From Bacillota bacterium (GTDB lineage: Bacteria; Bacillota; Sulfobacillia; JAJZYS01; JAJYTV01): DNA of 6,040 nt. The DNA is taken from positions 1 through 6,040 of the forward strand of contig JAJYNV010000381.1 in assembly GCA_021786135.1 (NCBI GenBank), written 5' to 3'. Below, piece by piece: positions 1-4,789 of this stretch (position 1 is its first letter; every line of letters begins with the position of its first letter). The notes below the pieces were generated by a model. That model made no database searches, had not been told where the DNA came from, and saw nothing but the letters and a program-made list of their open reading frames with translations. The translations under genes were made by a program, and so were the position numbers.

Positions 1-31
1 TCGATCTTTTCGTCCGCCAAAGTCTGTCCCT

Positions 32-121
32 CCTGGGTCGCCACCGGCGACCCGCGTACTCCGCCCTGGGTCGCCACCGGCGACCCGCGTACTCCGCCCT
101 GGGTCGCCACCGGCGACCCGC
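32..121. repeat. 33-bp tandem repeat, each unit carrying a perfect hairpin
   Basis: Two full 33-bp units and a partial third follow each other without gaps; the identical GGG-initial cores start at 35, 68 and 101. Each core is a perfect inverted repeat, GGGTCGCC-ACC-GGCGACCC (8-bp arms, 3-base loop), at 35-53, 68-86 and 101-119. The linker between cores contains GCGTACTCCGCCCT. Nothing in it looks coding. It lies downstream of the DedA gene, which reads toward it. The form resembles intergenic REP-type or hairpin repeats. A terminator role is possible, but no T tract follows on either strand. The repeat identity is seen directly; its function is unknown. Confidence 0.9.
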
Positions 122-128
122 ATTACGC

Positions 129-153
129 CGTGGGCCGACATCTTCGGCCCACG
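129..153 (-). terminator. 10-bp perfect hairpin downstream of the DedA gene, possible terminator
   Basis: The arms CGTGGGCCGA (129-138) and TCGGCCCACG (144-153) are perfectly complementary around the loop CATCT. The hairpin sits about 50 bases past the DedA stop and is the most stable-looking structure there. It has no T tract on either strand, so a classical intrinsic terminator is not shown. Its spacing from the three preceding hairpins (about 31 bases centre to centre) and its flanking GC-ATTACGCCG-TGGG, similar to the repeat linker, suggest it is a diverged fourth unit of the array. Confidence 0.35.
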
Positions 154-204
154 CACTTGCCCGCTAGGAGAGTAGCACGACACCGCCCATGAAGAAAGGC
201 CGCG

Positions 205-747
205 CTAGGTCCCGGATGTCTTGCCGCGCCGGCGCCAGTAGATCCATCCACCAAGCGCCAGCAGGATTGCTGCGACGATGACGAACCACGCCCGCTCGAG
301 CCAGGTGATGAGCACTGGCCAGTTCGGTCCCACAAGATATCCCGCGCCAGCCGCCAGAAGCGGCCAGAGCAGGGCGCCGATCGCTGTGAACAGCACAAAC
401 CGGAGGTACGGCATCTCGAATAGGCCCGCGGGATACGAGATCAGGGCCCGGACCCCGGAGATCAGACGTCCGATGAGCAGCGCGGTGTCGCCACGTTTGC
501 GGAAGAAGGCCTCTGCCTGCGCGAGGCGCACCTCCGTCAGACCGATGCGGGATCCATAGCGCAGGATGAGTTTGCGCCCGCCCCTGCGGGCGATCCAGTA
601 GGCGATGTTGGCTCCGGTGATCGAACCCAATGCTCCGACGACGATGACCAGCGGCAGAGAGAGCTTCCCTTCTCCGGCCAGAACACCCGCGTAGACGAGT
701 GAGGCCTCGCTCGGCGAAGGGATGCCCAGGGACTCCACCAGCAGCAC
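205..747 (-). CDS. DedA family membrane protein (probably N-terminally incomplete as given)
   Basis: DedA/SNARE-associated family integral membrane protein; characterised members recycle undecaprenyl phosphate or other lipids across the cytoplasmic membrane. Visible family marks, numbered from GTG 747, are GIPSPSE (8-14, family GxPxPgE with the conserved Glu), the GANIAYWIARRGG segment (45-57; many relatives have GDN, so the Asp is Ala here), the paired arginines in GRLISGVRALISYPAG (R94 and R100), then a hydrophobic region with a C-terminal membrane segment at about 153-170 and a basic tail WRRRGK. The stop is TAG. The GTG start has no ribosome site and cuts into the first hydrophobic helix. 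The reading frame stays open upstream to TGA 909-907, and residues before the GTG (HVYGGIGYPLLYL) look like the normal family N-terminus. The likely true start is near 789, where the codon is ATA preceded by GGAGAGG. Substrate cannot be assigned. Confidence 0.88.
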   Translation of the reverse strand: MLLVESLGIPSPSEASLVYAGVLAGEGKLSLPLVIVVGALGSITGANIAYWIARRGGRKLILRYGSRIGLTEVRLAQAEAFFRKRGDTALLIGRLISGVRALISYPAGLFEMPYLRFVLFTAIGALLWPLLAAGAGYLVGPNWPVLITWLERAWFVIVAAILLALGGWIYWRRRGKTSGT

Positions 748-1021
748 AAGGTAGAGGAGCGGATAACCGATGCCGCCGTAGACGTGTATGGCCCGACCTG
801 CCTCTCCGACCTCCTGCCGGAACCCGAGGCAGGTGCTACCCTCCTTCCGCGATAGACCGGCGGTCAGAAGCCGCCAGCTCCGTCTTCGCGTCTCCCCTTG
901 TCCATATCATGGTGGCTGCCGCCGGCGACGTAAAGGGTGCGGGGCATCATCCTGGAATGTTAGGATAGAAGGCATCGTTTGCCCTCTGCACCCCACAGCA
1001 GCCTGAAAGGAGGCGTCCAAG
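748..1021. other. Divergent intergenic region between the DedA and hslO genes
   Basis: About 270 bases without a convincing gene. The part next to the DedA gene probably encodes its N-terminus (748-789). It also holds an inverted repeat CCTGCC (813-818)/GGCAGG (828-833) just next to a minus-strand GGAGGT (814-809), a GGCGG/CCGCC hairpin at about 869-885, and the hslO ribosome site at 1006-1013. Short open frames on both strands look like GC-driven shadows. No convincing promoter is seen for either gene. Confidence 0.5.
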
Positions 1022-1909
1022 GTGCAGGATACCCTAGCGCGTGCCACCGCCGAATCCGGCAGGATCCGGGCGATCGCCGTCATCGGCACCCGGCTTGTGG
1101 AATCCGCCAGGCGTCGCCACGGCACGTTTCCGGTCGCGACCGCCGCGCTCGGCCGCAGCATGATGGGCGCAGTCCTGCTGGCCACGTCCATGCTCAAGCC
1201 GCCCGACCGGCTCACGCTTCGCCTGCTCGGCGACGGCCCGCTCGGCGCGGTCATCGCCGATGCCGACGCCGAGGGTGGCGTGCGCGGATATGTGCAGAAT
1301 CCCCTAGTCGCGCTGCCCATCAAGGCGAACGGCAAGCTCGACGTTGGGCGCGCCGTCGGTAAGGGCATGCTCGTCGTGAGCCGCAGCATGGGCGAGGCCC
1401 AACCCTACACCACGACCTCCCCGCTTGTCAGCGGCGAGGTTGGAGACGACATCGCAAGCTATCTTCTCACTTCGGAGCAAGTGCCTTCCGCGGTCGCCCT
1501 GGGGGTGCTCCTGCGTGCCACCGGCACCGTCAAGGCTGCCGGCGGACTGCTGCTGCAGGTGCTGCCCGGCGGCGAGGAGTTCTCGGCCGAACTCGAGGCG
1601 CGCGTCCAGGCACTCGGGGCCATCTCGTCCCGTGTCGAGGTGACGGCTTCGGCGGACGACCTCCTGCGCGATCTCCTCGACGGCTTCAAGAACGTGCGCA
1701 TCGCCAAGCCCTCGCCCTTGCGCCTGCGCTGCACCTGCAGCCGGACGCGGGCCAGCCGATCGCTGCTGCTGCTGGGGACGAAAGCGCTCGACGATCTCGT
1801 GGGTGACGGATCCGCTGAGCTCAAGTGCCACTTCTGCGGCCGGACATACCGCTTCGACCTCCCGCAGCTTGAACATCTGCGCGACGAGGTCTCCGCCCAG
1901 CAGGCATAA
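1022..1909 (+). CDS. hslO: Hsp33 family redox-regulated molecular chaperone
   Basis: Cytoplasmic holdase chaperone that is inactive when reduced and zinc-bound, and is activated by disulfide formation and unfolding under oxidative stress. The 295-residue product has the usual family length. The N-terminal domain carries family segments such as GRSMMGAVLLA (about residues 42-52), the DGPLGAVIADADAEGGVRGYV stretch is recognisable at about 70-90, and a SEQVPSAVALGV segment lies at about 151-162. The C-terminal redox switch is intact: CTC at 237-239, 29 residues, then CHFC at 269-272 (CxC-X29-CxxC), all four zinc-ligand cysteines present, followed by the usual YRFD. The GTG start is fixed by a full AAAGGAGG at 1006-1013, eight bases upstream. 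It is transcribed alone: the DedA gene diverges from it and the phosphatase gene converges on it with only two bases between stops, leaving no room for a dedicated terminator. Confidence 0.96.
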   Translation: MQDTLARATAESGRIRAIAVIGTRLVESARRRHGTFPVATAALGRSMMGAVLLATSMLKPPDRLTLRLLGDGPLGAVIADADAEGGVRGYVQNPLVALPIKANGKLDVGRAVGKGMLVVSRSMGEAQPYTTTSPLVSGEVGDDIASYLLTSEQVPSAVALGVLLRATGTVKAAGGLLLQVLPGGEEFSAELEARVQALGAISSRVEVTASADDLLRDLLDGFKNVRIAKPSPLRLRCTCSRTRASRSLLLLGTKALDDLVGDGSAELKCHFCGRTYRFDLPQLEHLRDEVSAQQA

Positions 1910-1911
1910 GC

Positions 1912-2520
1912 TCAAAGCCCCTGCGCGAATCCGCCCAGCGCGACCCGGCGCTCGAGGTCGAGCACCGTAAAGTCAGGCATGCCGATCCTGGCCCAGAGCC
2001 GGGACCCGAGCCTGCGATCCAGGATGGCGCCGAGCAGCACCGTGATGATCCGGCCGTGCGACACGAGGGCGATGTCGCCTTCCTCTACGTCCATGATCTC
2101 CTCAAGGCACCGCGTGACGCGGTGCCTCGCCTCGTCATAGGGCTCGAACGCGGGATCCGCCGTGCCATCGAGGTAGGCCCCGACCCGCTCGCGAAATTCC
2201 GCTTGCGGCAGGATGCGCGCTGCGAAGGAGACCTCGCGTAGGCCCGCATGCACAGCGGTCGGGCCGCCTGAAAGGCTCGCCATGATGCTGGCCGTCTCCA
2301 CGGCCTTCGGTTCATCGCTGGTCCAGATCCGCACAGGGCCAAGTCCCACGCGGTGGCCCAGCTCGTACGCCTCCCGCCGTCCCTGCTCCGACAGCTGCCA
2401 GGCGCGAGGTGGCTTCTCCTCATCGATCGTGGGACTCGCATGACGGACGACGTAGAGGCGCCTTGACATCTCGTGGCGACTCGAAGGCGCTTTGATGGTC
2501 GGGAATATCGGTTTTTCCAT
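1912..2520 (-). CDS. Histidine phosphatase superfamily protein (phosphoglycerate mutase-like)
   Basis: Cytoplasmic phosphomonoesterase or mutase of the branch that uses a phosphohistidine intermediate; the substrate cannot be told from sequence. The 202 residues carry YVVRHASP with R26-H27 (nucleophile His), SDEPKAVETA at 68-77 (the second basic pocket position is Lys rather than the commoner Arg), E96 in LREVSF (candidate acid) and VSHGRIITVLL with the second catalytic His at 155. ATG 2520 is chosen because AGGAGGAG lies 9-11 bases upstream. An internal ATG at 2469 starts nearer the RHA motif but lacks a good ribosome site, and a frame extension to 2613 shows no family similarity. It diverges from the guanylate kinase gene across 161 bases. 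The stop is TGA, showing that TGA is a normal stop here. It is not evidently a glycolytic mutase, being shorter and lacking that subgroup's marks. Confidence 0.9.
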   Translation of the reverse strand: MEKPIFPTIKAPSSRHEMSRRLYVVRHASPTIDEEKPPRAWQLSEQGRREAYELGHRVGLGPVRIWTSDEPKAVETASIMASLSGGPTAVHAGLREVSFAARILPQAEFRERVGAYLDGTADPAFEPYDEARHRVTRCLEEIMDVEEGDIALVSHGRIITVLLGAILDRRLGSRLWARIGMPDFTVLDLERRVALGGFAQGL

Positions 2521-2581
2521 TTTACAGGTCTCCTCCTGCGCAACTTCTGCTGGCGCGGCAGCGATCGCACGCGAGCCACGT

Positions 2582-2610
2582 TCGACATGTGTCGAGCCTG
2601 CGGCTTGACA
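2582..2610. promoter_or_regulatory. Nested inverted repeats, operator-like
   Basis: TCGACA-TG-TGTCGA (2582-2595) is a perfect inverted repeat. Its right half also pairs with the following sequence: TGTCGAGCC (2590-2598) against GGCTTGACA (2602-2610), nine pairs with one G-U and a TGC loop. The second arm is the candidate -35 box of the guanylate kinase promoter. Three TCGACA-like half sites therefore lie within 29 bases in the divergent control region. It could be a repressor site or a 5' hairpin. No regulator is identified. Confidence 0.4.
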
Positions 2611-2632
2611 CACGGCCGACGTCTTGTGCAGT
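2605..2632 (+). promoter_or_regulatory. Candidate sigma-70 promoter for the guanylate kinase gene
   Basis: TTGACA (2605-2610) is a consensus -35 box. Sixteen bases later lies TGCAGT (2627-2632), a weak -10 with three of six consensus bases. Transcription would begin near 2640, about 40 bases before the ATG. The perfect -35 makes it the best candidate in the gap; the poor -10 keeps confidence low. Confidence 0.4.
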
Positions 2633-2681
2633 CTGGGGAAAAGACCTGGGCGCTCCGGCGCCGCAGCGCGAGGAGCATAGC

Positions 2682-3257
2682 ATGCGCGGTCATCTCTTCC
2701 TTCTCATCGGGCCCAGCGGCAGCGGCAAGACGACCCTGATCCAGGAAGTGCGCAAGGTAAGGCCGGCCGTGCGTTTCATCCCGACCACCACGACCCGCAA
2801 ACCACGACCGGGCGAAGAGCACGGGCGCGAGTACTTCTTCGCGACGGACGACGAGTTCGACGCTCTGATCGCCAGGGGCGACCTGCTCGAATGGCAGTGG
2901 GTGCACAGCAATCGCTACGGTACGTCACGCCATCGCTTCGAGGAGGCGATCGAAGGCGGCGTGTTGGGCATCACATCGATCGACGTGCTGGGCGGCGTCA
3001 CCGTCAAGTCGGCGTTCCCCGACGACAGCACGTCGATTTTCGTGCGCCCCTCGTCGCCCGAGGAGCTCAGACGACGCCTGATCGCCCGCGGCGACACGCC
3101 GGGCGAGGATCTGGAGCGGCGCATGGAGCGCGTCGAGATGGAGTTCGCGCAGCAGGGCCGGTGCGACGCTGTCGTGACGAACGACGACGGTCACCTCGCC
3201 GTCGCCCTTGAACAGCTTCTCGAGATCATGGCGCCCTATCTGCACGACCTGGGCTAG
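2682..3257 (+). CDS. gmk: Guanylate kinase (GMP kinase) homologue
   Basis: P-loop nucleoside monophosphate kinase expected to convert GMP and ATP to GDP and ADP in the cytoplasm. The 191 residues (family about 200) show the P-loop GPSGSGKTT (10-18), TTTTRKPRPGE (36-45) with the GMP-contacting R39 and R42, Y51 in EYFF, LLEW with E70, YGTS (79-82), and SID with D101 in the position of the conserved EID. The lid segment has LRRRLIARGDTPGEDLERR (129-147) with its arginines, followed by VVTNDD. The usual Ser of SxTTR is Thr. ATG 2682 is preceded by AGGAG six bases upstream; a frame extension to 2589 has no support. It is not in the usual neighbourhood with the RNA polymerase omega or coaBC genes, so it might be a second copy or a specialised paralogue. 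Its TAG stop shares the palindrome CTAG (3254-3257) with the opposing trpS stop. Confidence 0.88.
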   Translation: MRGHLFLLIGPSGSGKTTLIQEVRKVRPAVRFIPTTTTRKPRPGEEHGREYFFATDDEFDALIARGDLLEWQWVHSNRYGTSRHRFEEAIEGGVLGITSIDVLGGVTVKSAFPDDSTSIFVRPSSPEELRRRLIARGDTPGEDLERRMERVEMEFAQQGRCDAVVTNDDGHLAVALEQLLEIMAPYLHDLG

Positions 3258-4228
3258 GGCACCAGGAGGCCGATGGCCCGCTTGACCGAGTCGAGCATGG
3301 GCCCAGCTTCCGCGTGCGCATGGCTACGCCCGCGCTCAAGCGCCTCGTCGATTTCCGTAGGACTCGCGAGCAGTTCGAGCACGCGCTCGCGCAGCGGGCG
3401 GACGGCACCAATCACGATGTCGGCCACCGCGCCCTTGAAGGCGCCGTAGCCCTTGTCCCGGTAACGGGCGGCGAGGTCCTCCACCGCTTCCCCGCCCAGG
3501 GTTGCGGCGATCTCGAGCAGGTTCGAGATGCCGGGTTTCTCGTCGGGATCGTAGTAGACCTCGCGGCCGGAATCGGTCACCGCGGTCATGATCTTCTTGC
3601 GGATGACATCGTCGCCGTCGGTGAGGAGAATCTTGCTGTTCGGATCAGGATCGGACTTCGACATCTTCTCCTGGGGATTGCGCAGAGACAGAACGCGCGC
3701 CCCCACCTCGGAGATGCGGGGCTCGGGGACCGTGAAGACGGGCCCGTAGCGGCTGTTGAAACGCAGCGCCAGGTCGCGCGTCAGTTCGATGTGCTGCTTC
3801 TGGTCCTCCCCGACCGGCACCTCGTGCACACCGTAGAGCAGGATGTCCGCGGCCATCAGCAGCGGGTAGGCGAAGAGCCCCACCGAGACGTCCTGCCTGC
3901 CCCTCCCTTTGGACTTGTACTGCGTCATGCGACTCAGCTCGCCCATGCGTCCGAGGCACGTGAGGATCCAGCTGAGCTCCGCATGCTCCGGTACCTGGCT
4001 CTGCAAGAAGACGCGGGACGGCTCGCCGAGACCGAGCGCGAGCAGGTGGGCCGCCGTCGAGCGGCTATTGCGCAGCATCTCGGCCGGATCCCAGGGCATC
4101 GTCATGCTGTGGAGGTCCACGACGCAATAGTAGGAGCCGCTCTCCGGCTTCCAGTTGCGCAGGGCGCCAATATAGTTGCCAAGGTGGATCTCGCCAGTGG
4201 GCTGGATACCGGAAAACGCCTTAGCCAA
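3254..4228 (-). CDS. trpS: Tryptophanyl-tRNA synthetase
   Basis: Class Ic aminoacyl-tRNA synthetase that charges tRNA-Trp in the cytoplasm. From TTG 4228 the product has 324 residues, typical of the bacterial enzyme. Motifs in order are SGIQPTGEIHLGNY (6-19, the HIGH motif as HLGN 15-18), MAADILLYGVHEVPVGEDQKQH (125-146, with the tryptophan-selective Asp at 129), and KMSKS at 188-192, followed by the usual SDPDPNSKI. TTG 4228 is preferred because GGAGAGG stands five bases upstream and most relatives begin only a few residues before SGIQPTG. An in-frame ATG at 4264 adds 12 unrelated residues, has a weak ribosome site and overlaps the proposed -10 box TATCAT. The leader would be only about 27 bases, so there is no room for a T-box or attenuator. 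It converges with the guanylate kinase gene, overlapping by four bases. Confidence 0.97.
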   Translation of the reverse strand: MAKAFSGIQPTGEIHLGNYIGALRNWKPESGSYYCVVDLHSMTMPWDPAEMLRNSRSTAAHLLALGLGEPSRVFLQSQVPEHAELSWILTCLGRMGELSRMTQYKSKGRGRQDVSVGLFAYPLLMAADILLYGVHEVPVGEDQKQHIELTRDLALRFNSRYGPVFTVPEPRISEVGARVLSLRNPQEKMSKSDPDPNSKILLTDGDDVIRKKIMTAVTDSGREVYYDPDEKPGISNLLEIAATLGGEAVEDLAARYRDKGYGAFKGAVADIVIGAVRPLRERVLELLASPTEIDEALERGRSHAHAEAGPMLDSVKRAIGLLVP

Positions 4229-4262
4229 TGTTTCCTCTCCTAACGCTCCACACTTAGCCTCC

Positions 4263-4291
4263 ATGATAGACTTGCCTCGCGGAGGTGTGAA
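4263..4291 (-). promoter_or_regulatory. Candidate trpS promoter
   Basis: Read on the minus strand, TTCACA (4291-4286, five of six -35 bases) is separated by exactly 17 bases from TATCAT (4268-4263, five of six -10 bases). Transcription would start near 4255 and give a leader of about 27 bases to the TTG start. The -10 overlaps the alternative ATG 4264, which argues against that start. The -35 overlaps the ribosome site and leader of the divergent selenoprotein gene. Confidence 0.6.
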
Positions 4292-4296
4292 ACTTG
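4281..4296 (+). promoter_or_regulatory. Ribosome binding site and TTG start that define the selenoprotein N-terminus
   Basis: GGAGGT (4281-4286) is followed after seven bases by TTG (4294-4296), in frame with the TGA at 4324 and with the conserved ArsC/Spx body. An in-frame TGA at 4288 means the start cannot lie further upstream. The nearby ATG at 4298 is out of frame. ATG 4429, the first start that ordinary gene calling would use, has no ribosome site. Confidence 0.75.
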
Positions 4297-4638
4297 CATG
4301 CCTTGTTCTTCTGGTACCCTGGCTGAACGTCCTGCCGCAAGGCGAGGGCGGAGCTCTCGCAAAGAGGGTTCGCGGTAACGGAGCGGCGGCTGCCCAAGGA
4401 GGCGCCTGACCGCGAAGAACTGCGTCAGATGGCGACTCTCCTCCCGGGCGGCGTGCGGGACCTCGTCGCGCTGCGCGGCCAGCACTGGCGCGCCCAGGGG
4501 GTAGACCTCGCTAGCCTGCCGGATGAAGAAGTGCTCGCTCGCCTGCTCGACGATCCGCTGTCGCTGCGGCGTCCGCTCCTCTGGTTGCCCGGGCGTCTGC
4601 TCCTGGGCTACAGCGCGGAGAGCTACCGCGACCTTTGA
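4294..4638 (+). CDS. ArsC/Spx-family thioredoxin-fold selenoprotein (TGA at 4324-4326 read as Sec)
   Basis: Probable small cytoplasmic thiol/selenol oxidoreductase of the arsenate reductase ArsC/Spx/YffB family, 114 residues with Sec at 11. The start of the product reads FFWYPGUTSCRKAR, matching the family pattern of a beta strand, Y-x-P-x-C-x-x-C-R-K-A. The TGA replaces the first cysteine, giving U11-x-x-C14. Downstream marks are RGFAVTERRLPKEAP (24-38, the second strand and following linker), SLPDEEVLARLLDDPLSL (74-91), RRP with the cis-Pro at 94, and LLLGYSAESYRDL at the C-terminus. This order and length are those of the family, so the protein is complete, not a fragment. The final stop is also TGA, as in two neighbouring genes, so TGA is not globally reassigned. 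A SECIS-like stem-loop follows the Sec codon. It diverges from trpS and lies 151 bases upstream of an MFS gene. Arsenate reduction is only one option; the UxxC suggests a disulfide/selenosulfide redox reaction. A nonsense mutation or sequencing error is the alternative. Confidence 0.85.
4342..4360 (+). promoter_or_regulatory. Candidate bacterial SECIS element
   Basis: GCGAGGGC (4342-4349), loop GGA (4350-4352) and GCTCTCGC (4353-4360) form an eight-pair stem with one G-U. The loop begins 23 bases after the TGA. Bacterial SECIS elements lie inside the coding region just after the UGA, usually with a G in the first two loop positions and roughly 16-37 bases from UGA to loop. This hairpin meets those rules as I recall them. 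In RNA it would be bound by SelB with Sec-tRNA. An alternative weaker hairpin (CTGCCGC against GCGGAG) overlaps it. Confidence 0.7.
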
Positions 4639-4696
4639 CGCACCGTGGACGCGGCGTCGCCCTCCCTCTGGGCAAGACAAGCGTAAAAGGGTGCCC

Positions 4697-4726
4697 TTGG
4701 CACGACGGCGAAACATCAAGCATGAT
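4697..4726 (+). promoter_or_regulatory. Candidate promoter for the MFS gene
   Basis: In the 151-base gap, TTGGCA (4697-4702, five of six -35 bases) and CATGAT (4721-4726, four of six -10 bases) are 18 bases apart. Initiation near 4733 would leave a leader of about 57 bases. A small inverted repeat GTGCC-CTT-GGCAC (4691-4703) overlaps the -35. The MFS gene may thus be transcribed separately from the selenoprotein gene, though read-through is equally possible. Confidence 0.35.
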
Positions 4727-4789
4727 CATAACCACAGAGCGGATGAAGGTGCGAGCCCCAAAGCCTTCAACACCGCGAAAGGAACGTTC

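Noticed and set aside
32..121. CRISPR array
   Set aside because: The repeats are contiguous 33-bp units with no unique spacers, and there are no cas genes.
1304..1915. 203-codon open frame on the minus strand
   Set aside because: It is antisense to hslO, which has its full redox motif; shadow frame from high GC.
3314..4243. 309-codon open frame on the plus strand
   Set aside because: It is antisense to trpS, whose motifs are complete; the plus-strand product shows no recognisable domain.
4324..4326. Plain nonsense mutation or pseudogene
   Set aside because: The TGA falls exactly on the redox cysteine, the rest of the gene is intact, and a SECIS-like hairpin and ribosome site are in place. 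A chance nonsense change cannot be fully excluded.
4324..4326. Genome-wide reassignment of TGA to an amino acid
   Set aside because: TGA ends the phosphatase, selenoprotein and MFS frames at sensible positions, and Trp is encoded by TGG.
4229..4430. T-box or Trp attenuator leader before trpS
   Set aside because: No T-box sequence or Trp-rich leader peptide is present on the minus strand, and the promoter leaves a leader of only about 27 bases.
4429..4638. Separate 69-residue protein starting at ATG 4429
   Set aside because: It has no ribosome site, and ArsC/Spx-family similarity continues upstream in frame through the TGA to TTG 4294; it is the C-terminal part of the selenoprotein.
4637..4658. 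Terminator after the selenoprotein gene
   Set aside because: GACG/CGTC and CCG/CGG can pair with a two-base bulge, but the stem is weak and no T tract follows.
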